From Saprospiraceae bacterium (GTDB lineage: Bacteria; Bacteroidota; Bacteroidia; Chitinophagales; Saprospiraceae): 19,441 nt of DNA. Where the stretch lies: contig SLDF01000088.1 of NCBI GenBank assembly GCA_007125435.1, positions 1 through 19,441 on the forward strand, in the 5' to 3' direction. Every line of letters begins with the position of its first letter. The stretch's first letter is position 1. The translations under genes and the position numbers were made by a program. Positions 14,388 through 19,441 of this stretch are shown here, piece by piece. A model generated the notes under the pieces. That model worked only from the letters and a program-made list of their open reading frames with translations. It ran no database searches and was not told the origin of the DNA.

Positions 14388-17300
14388 ATGGTTAGATACT
14401 ATGCATTGCTTATGCTAGTAGCATTATCTTTAACTGCTACTGCACAGAAAGTTCAGCTATTTGGCTTTCAAAACATTGGAGAAGAAGAACAGGAAAAGCT
14501 GTCTCCCATTGAGGAAGCTCTTCAAAAAGAATTTTCAAAACACTCACCCAAAGAGACTTTTCACCTATTTTCGATAAAGCAAGATTACGAGTTACCTGCA
14601 CACATTAAAGCACCAGGTGATGCAAAAGAGGGCGATATTGTCTACTTAGATATTAACGATGTAGTTCACAGAAAGCTACTCAAGGAAAGCCACAGAACAT
14701 TAACACTTAGCCTACCTTTGAGCAAGGATAGTGTAGTATACCTAGATCTATTCAAGAAGAACCCCTACGCGGATGATCTTATCATTAGAACAGACAAGGG
14801 CGAAGTATTTGAACCATCGAATCAGGTGCATTATCGAGGTGTTGTCAGAGGGCATAAGAAGTCAGTAGCAGGCCTATCGATTGTAGATGGTGAAGTCATG
14901 GGTGTTTTCGCCACTAAGGAGCATGGTCACATAAACATAGCAAAGATTGAAGGACTTGATAATATACATGCAATCTACCCTGAAGACGTGTTTCCTCAAG
15001 ACGATAGCTACAGCTGTGATGAGGCTATAGAAGTTCCAGAGAAATACAGAATGGAGCAAATAGAAGAACAAAGGAAAAGTTCGTCTTCTCACCTCAATAA
15101 ATGCGTCAAAGTCTACATTGAAACCAACTTTAACTTATTCAATAATAAAGGTAGTGTCGCCAATGTAGAGAACTATGTCAATGGCATATTTAACAATGTG
15201 GCTATTCTATATGAAAATGAAGAAATCAGCTCAGAGATCTCAGAAATTTTTGTTTGGACCAGCAATGATCCTTATTCTAGTAATGTAGGAACTGCATTGA
15301 CTCAGTTTAGAATAAACAGACAGGGTTTTAATGGAGATATAGCTCATCTTTTCATACTGAATGGATCCGGTGGAGGTGTAGCTTATTTAAATGTCTTATG
15401 TGTACCGGCCTGGGCATTTGCAGTTAGTAATATTAATGCATCATATAATAATTTTCCGAATTATTCCTGGACGATAATGGTTGTAGCGCACGAAATGGGT
15501 CACAATCTGGGATCTAACCATACACAGTGGTGCGGATGGCCGGGAGGCGCAATAGACAACTGCTTTTCGACCGAAGGAAGTTGTTCGCCAGGTCCACCAC
15601 CGGTAGGAGGAGGAACTATCATGAGTTATTGTCACCTTACGGGATGGGGTATAAATTTTCTGAACGGCTTTGGTCCACTACCAGGCAATAGGATTCGTGA
15701 AAGGGTAGGCGCTGTTGGTTGCTTAGAGATAGGTTGTAGTTCGAACTGTCTGGACTTTGACGCAAGTGTAACGGTAACCAATACTACATGTGGAGAAAAC
15801 AATGGTGGTCTTGAGATAGCTGTAGAAGGTGGCTCTGATCCCTATCAAGTCAATATTGGAAATGGCTTTACATCAGATTTTATATTTACAGACCTGGCTG
15901 CCGGGAATTATAACATAACCGTGGTTGATAATGGCAATTGTGAAATAATTATAGAGGCTTTTATCGAAGGCAGCACTTCTCCCGTATTGGCCATTGAGGA
16001 ACAAGCAACAACATGTAATTTACCAAATGGCTCTGTCGAGGCCACAGCATTTGATGGTACCCCACCTTATAATTTCGATTTCGGTGAAGGAGCAAATGAA
16101 ACAGGTTTATTTACCGACCTTGCTTCAGGCGCTTATTTTATGACTGTGACGGATGCACTCGGATGTACAGATGAAATGAGCTTTTTCATTGATGATTCAG
16201 ATCCCATTTTTGCCAATGTCAACGTTGTTCCGACAACCTGTGGGTTAGATAATGGAAGTGTCCATTTTTTCCTAAGTGGTGGTTCTGGAAACGACCAATT
16301 TTTCATTGATATAGAAGGAGGATTTAATTTTAGCACAGAAACCAGCTATGAAAATCTACCTTCTGGTTTTTACAATGCTTACATCGTAGATGATATTGGA
16401 TGTGAAATATATGTTGACTTTTTTATTGATGATTCTGAGCCAGCTGTTTTATCAGCGGACATCATGCCTGCTAGCTGTAATCTGTCTAATGGAAGTATTG
16501 AAGCATCAATAACGGATATATTTGACTGGTTTCAGTTAGATGGAGAATTCTCTAGCAGTCCATTATTTGAAGGTCTTGAAGAGGGTGAATATGAGCTTAT
16601 TGGTCAAAATCTTGATGGATGTTCTGATACGATATTTGTATTTGTACCAGCAACTGATGAGCTATTCGGACAAGTAACCGTCGACCATGCTTACTGCGGT
16701 GAGCCTGGTAATGTCACTGTCGATGTTAATGGCGGTGGTAGCGGTTTGACATTCGATATTGGGAACGGCCCACAAAGTAGTCCAACGTTCGGAGGGTTAT
16801 CTGCCGGAGAGTATACAGTAACATTTACAAATGATCAGAACTGCATAGGCACAATAGATTTTACTATTGAAGGTACTGAAGAGGTGATCACCAATATCAA
16901 CATTACTAATACTTCGTGCGGAGAAAATAATGGATCCTTTAGTATTCACCCTTCGGGCGGTTCAGGTGCACCATATAATTTCAGCTATGAAAGTCTTGAT
17001 GATGGCCCTGATGCTTATGAATCGCTCGCACCCGGACAGTATGTAGTGACCATATCGGACAATTCAGGATGCGAGACGGTGGAAATTATAAATATACTAG
17101 GCAGTGAGGCAGCTGAGGCTTCCCTCATAACCGAGTCAACTACTTGTGGGAATAGTAATGGTACGTTAATCGTACTAACACAATCCGGTATTTCACCATT
17201 TACTTTCGACGTAGGCCAAGGTAGTCAAAGCAATGGAGAGTTTACCAATCTATCTTCAGGGGATTATGTCCTTACATTAACAGATGCTGAAGGCTGTACT

Positions 17301-19178
17301 GCTCAATATGACTTTAATATTGGCGCTTCTACTGATATTTCTGTGAGTAGTGAAATAGTAAATGAAACCTGCCTTTCTTCAAATGGAGAAATAAACCTTG
17401 ATATTCAAGGAGGCTCAGGTGAGTATACTATTGAGTTTAATGGACAGGTCAGTGATAACAGCAGTTGGTCCGGTCTGTCAGAAGGCAGTTTCTCAGTAGC
17501 CATCTCTGACGCTACAGGGTGTAGCTACAATGAAACATTCACAATTCAAAACTCTGGCCTACCTGCTGAAGCTGATTTTAATGTCATAAGAAGTGGATTA
17601 GAAATCACTATTGTCAACAGCTCTTCGGGTTCAGATCTATCCTATACCTGGAGCTTTGGTGATGGTAGCACTTCTACCGAGGTCAATCCAACCTATAGCT
17701 ATTCAAGTGCAGGTAGTTTTGAAATTTGTCTGACCGTCTTGAATAGCTGTGGCGAAGATCAATTGTGTAGAAATATAAATGTCGCTGAAATATCTGCTTG
17801 TATAGAAAGAGATTCCTCTGCTTTAGTCGCCCTATATAACGCAACAGATGGCGACAATTGGATGGAGAAGTGGAACCTTGAAGCACCTGTAAGTTCATGG
17901 TACGGTCTAAGCTTTAACTCATCCGGTTGCTTGATTCGTATAGACTTACCTTCAAACAATCTAGTTGGACATTTACCAAATGAGATCGGTGATTTCGAAC
18001 AATTAATAGGCCTGGATTTAAATAATAATATGATTGGTGAGGCTATTCCTGCTACAATAGGAAACTTAAGCTCACTTATATTTTTGAATTTGTCTAACAA
18101 TTTATTTGACGATGTCCTGCCTGAAGAATTTACAGACTTAGTTAGCGCAAGAAATATCGAACTTAACAACAATCAGCTTGAAGGCAATATCCCAAATAAC
18201 ATCAATAAGCTGAACAGTCTTAGATATCTTGACATATCCCATAATTTCTTTGCAGGAGAAATACCAAACTCACTTTTTGACTTAGTCTTCATGGAGTATC
18301 TGGATATCAGCCACAATAGTCTAGAAGGTGATGTAGATAGCAGGATAAGCCAACTTTCAGATCTTAAGAGGTTGTATTTAAACAATAATACATTTCATGG
18401 TGACTTCCCTGAGTCCATTAATCAATTACAAGACTTAGAAGCACTATGGATACAATCTAACGCCTTTACATCCTTTCCGGATATAAGTGGTCTGTCTAAT
18501 TGGGTAGATGGTACATCCGCAGGAGTAAGGGTTCAGAACAACCGACTTACTTTTAAGGACATTGTTTACAATGCGGAAATATTCTCTACACTTGATTATG
18601 GCATTTATGCACCTCAGGCGCGAGTCTTTAGAGATACCACAATTACAGTAAATGAGGGCGATCATATTGAGTTATTTGTAGATGTAGATGTCGACGTAGA
18701 TGGAGTTATGTACAGTTGGTACATTGCAAATGATTTAAAATACAGCTTCCCTGAGCCATTTTTCGAAATAGATGAGGTCTCCAATAGTGACGATGGTGTT
18801 TATATTGGAAAGTTGACTCATGCAGATGCACCTGATTTGACTTTAGAAACCTATCCTATTACAATCATAGTGGACAGATCTACTTCTGCTTCTATTTTTG
18901 ATCTAAACTCAATTGATTTACAAGTATTTCCGAACCCTGTTCCTGCTATGGGTGAACTTAGAATACGCTTAGAAGGATCTAGCATAGAGGACGGTAAATA
19001 TGCTATACTTTCAGCAGATGGAAGAATAGTAGACTACACACAAAATATTACCAATATTACATCGGAGAATAATCAATTTGAATTTACTACAAACGCACCT
19101 CCAATACCTGGAGTATACTTTATCAGAATAACCGCTGGCAATAAGTATAACAAACTGACAAAACTAATAGTGTACTAA
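14388..19178 (+). CDS. T9SS-exported reprolysin-like metalloprotease with SprB repeats and LRRs
   Basis: A 1596-residue cell-surface or secreted protease. Domains in order: signal peptide 1-20 (LSLTATAQ/K); M12B-type propeptide about 30-235, with a single cysteine at 210; reprolysin-like catalytic domain about 238-450, with zinc motif HEMGHNLGSNH (His368, Glu369, His372, His378) and Met-turn TIMSY (Met412); eight SprB-type repeats about 462-1056 (pattern TTCGxxNG, GGSxPY, F/Y-x-x-L-x-x-G-x-Y, D-x-x-GC); a PKD domain 1057-1133 (YTWSFGDGSTS, PTYSYSSAGSFEICLTV); an LRR-start-like segment plus about seven plant-type LRRs 1138-1372; an Ig-like domain about 1410-1495; and a type-A T9SS sorting domain 1512-1596 (VFPNPVP, GVYFIRITAG). 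The catalytic residues are complete, so it should be active once the propeptide is removed. It probably degrades or docks on surface proteins; the substrate is unknown. It has its own promoter box and a strong terminator. Confidence 0.92.
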   Translation: MVRYYALLMLVALSLTATAQKVQLFGFQNIGEEEQEKLSPIEEALQKEFSKHSPKETFHLFSIKQDYELPAHIKAPGDAKEGDIVYLDINDVVHRKLLKESHRTLTLSLPLSKDSVVYLDLFKKNPYADDLIIRTDKGEVFEPSNQVHYRGVVRGHKKSVAGLSIVDGEVMGVFATKEHGHINIAKIEGLDNIHAIYPEDVFPQDDSYSCDEAIEVPEKYRMEQIEEQRKSSSSHLNKCVKVYIETNFNLFNNKGSVANVENYVNGIFNNVAILYENEEISSEISEIFVWTSNDPYSSNVGTALTQFRINRQGFNGDIAHLFILNGSGGGVAYLNVLCVPAWAFAVSNINASYNNFPNYSWTIMVVAHEMGHNLGSNHTQWCGWPGGAIDNCFSTEGSCSPGPPPVGGGTIMSYCHLTGWGINFLNGFGPLPGNRIRERVGAVGCLEIGCSSNCLDFDASVTVTNTTCGENNGGLEIAVEGGSDPYQVNIGNGFTSDFIFTDLAAGNYNITVVDNGNCEIIIEAFIEGSTSPVLAIEEQATTCNLPNGSVEATAFDGTPPYNFDFGEGANETGLFTDLASGAYFMTVTDALGCTDEMSFFIDDSDPIFANVNVVPTTCGLDNGSVHFFLSGGSGNDQFFIDIEGGFNFSTETSYENLPSGFYNAYIVDDIGCEIYVDFFIDDSEPAVLSADIMPASCNLSNGSIEASITDIFDWFQLDGEFSSSPLFEGLEEGEYELIGQNLDGCSDTIFVFVPATDELFGQVTVDHAYCGEPGNVTVDVNGGGSGLTFDIGNGPQSSPTFGGLSAGEYTVTFTNDQNCIGTIDFTIEGTEEVITNINITNTSCGENNGSFSIHPSGGSGAPYNFSYESLDDGPDAYESLAPGQYVVTISDNSGCETVEIINILGSEAAEASLITESTTCGNSNGTLIVLTQSGISPFTFDVGQGSQSNGEFTNLSSGDYVLTLTDAEGCTAQYDFNIGASTDISVSSEIVNETCLSSNGEINLDIQGGSGEYTIEFNGQVSDNSSWSGLSEGSFSVAISDATGCSYNETFTIQNSGLPAEADFNVIRSGLEITIVNSSSGSDLSYTWSFGDGSTSTEVNPTYSYSSAGSFEICLTVLNSCGEDQLCRNINVAEISACIERDSSALVALYNATDGDNWMEKWNLEAPVSSWYGLSFNSSGCLIRIDLPSNNLVGHLPNEIGDFEQLIGLDLNNNMIGEAIPATIGNLSSLIFLNLSNNLFDDVLPEEFTDLVSARNIELNNNQLEGNIPNNINKLNSLRYLDISHNFFAGEIPNSLFDLVFMEYLDISHNSLEGDVDSRISQLSDLKRLYLNNNTFHGDFPESINQLQDLEALWIQSNAFTSFPDISGLSNWVDGTSAGVRVQNNRLTFKDIVYNAEIFSTLDYGIYAPQARVFRDTTITVNEGDHIELFVDVDVDVDGVMYSWYIANDLKYSFPEPFFEIDEVSNSDDGVYIGKLTHADAPDLTLETYPITIIVDRSTSASIFDLNSIDLQVFPNPVPAMGELRIRLEGSSIEDGKYAILSADGRIVDYTQNITNITSENNQFEFTTNAPPIPGVYFIRITAGNKYNKLTKLIVY
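15771..17555 (+). repeat. Eight tandem SprB-type repeats in the protease
   Basis: Eight units of about 66-75 residues begin near 465, 540, 615, 693, 765, 838, 916 and 991. Each has TTCG/SC-x-x-x-NG at the start, G-x-Y-x-x-x-x-x-D near the end and a conserved second cysteine. Repeats 4 and 5 are the most diverged (ASCNLSNGSIEASI, AYCGEPGNVTVDV). SprB repeats occur in flavobacterial gliding adhesins and other surface proteins; here they form a stalk between the protease and the LRR part. Confidence 0.85.
17799..18503 (+). repeat. Plant-type leucine-rich repeats in the protease
   Basis: After a cap-like segment (DSSALVALYNATDGDNWMEKW, with SSWYGLSFN), about seven repeats of 23-24 residues follow the pattern L-x-x-L-x-x-L-x-L-x-x-N-x-x-x-G-x-I-P (for example LRYLDISHNFFAGEIPNSL). 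They should form a binding solenoid for protein or glycan partners. Confidence 0.85.
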
Positions 19179-19201
19179 GTAAAATATAAATTGAATCTAG
19201 A

Positions 19202-19245
19202 AAATAAAAAAGAGGGCTATATTGTTACAGCCTTCTTTTTTATTT
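19202..19245 (+). terminator. Rho-independent terminator of the large protease gene
   Basis: AAGAGGGCT (19210-19218) pairs with AGCCTTCTT (19229-19237), one G-T wobble, around a 10-base loop. Flanking A and T runs extend the stem to 17 pairs, and a T-run lies at 19236-19241. The mirror A-run upstream means it could also stop transcription from the other side. It starts 24 bases after the stop codon. Confidence 0.9.
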
Positions 19246-19441
19246 GATATGAGTAAGCATTCGTTGCAAAAGTGAGGAATACAACTTTTCACATAAGCTG
19301 TAACCCAAACACCATATGATCGGATCACTTATTTTTTCTGGGGACTAACACATAAAAAGTCAAAAGATCAACAATTGGTTAATCGGTTCATAGCTTTTTT
19401 TCATGATAAGAACATGTGAGAAATACATACATGTGGCAGGG
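19246..19441. other. Non-coding tail of window
   Basis: I see no gene start, RNA gene or clear promoter in these 196 bases; a neighbouring gene may begin beyond the edge. Confidence 0.5.

Overview
The window looks like chromosomal DNA of a member of the Bacteroidota, probably a Saprospiria/Lewinella-like marine or sludge lineage (the phylum is well supported, the class is inference). The evidence is a SusC/SusD outer-membrane pair, two proteins ending in type-A type IX secretion (T9SS) sorting domains, SprB repeats, a very large DUF2723 membrane protein, and promoter-like TAnnTTTG boxes instead of Shine-Dalgarno-led starts. Six or seven real genes are present; most other open frames are shadows.

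Layout. Positions 1-1170 are non-coding and packed with diverged direct and inverted repeats and hairpins. Positions 1237-3051 (minus) encode a secreted protein of five SusE/SusF-type carbohydrate-binding-like modules plus a T9SS tail. It is transcribed divergently from a SusC (3171-6131) and SusD (6156-8333) operon that ends at a clear terminator. The SusD is unusually long because two SusE/F modules are inserted inside it (about residues 366-547). Positions 8334-8768 are non-coding; between 8441 and 8662 they hold a candidate structured RNA with a closing stem, an internal stem and a perfect 21-bp hairpin. Next, on the plus strand, come a DUF2723/TMEM260-like GT-C membrane protein (8769-11888), ribose-5-phosphate isomerase B (11986-12417), a secreted M28 metallopeptidase with a PA-like insert (12466-14076), and, after a 311-bp gap with its own promoter box, a 1596-residue T9SS-exported reprolysin-like protease carrying eight SprB repeats, a PKD domain, leucine-rich repeats and an Ig-like domain (14388-19178). 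A strong terminator follows, and the last 200 bases hold no recognisable gene.

How the genes fit together. The left half is a glycan (or similar nutrient) capture system at the outer membrane. SusC is the TonB-dependent channel and SusD the lid. The binding modules that normally sit on separate SusE/SusF lipoproteins are here found partly inside SusD and partly on a T9SS-exported five-module protein; no SusE/F lipoprotein, glycoside hydrolase or dedicated regulator is visible in the window. The right half groups a probable protein-glycosylating membrane enzyme with two exported peptidases and a pentose-phosphate enzyme; that functional link is inference only. The most interesting items are the SusD with embedded SusE/F modules together with its divergently encoded partner, and the structured RNA at 8441-8662.
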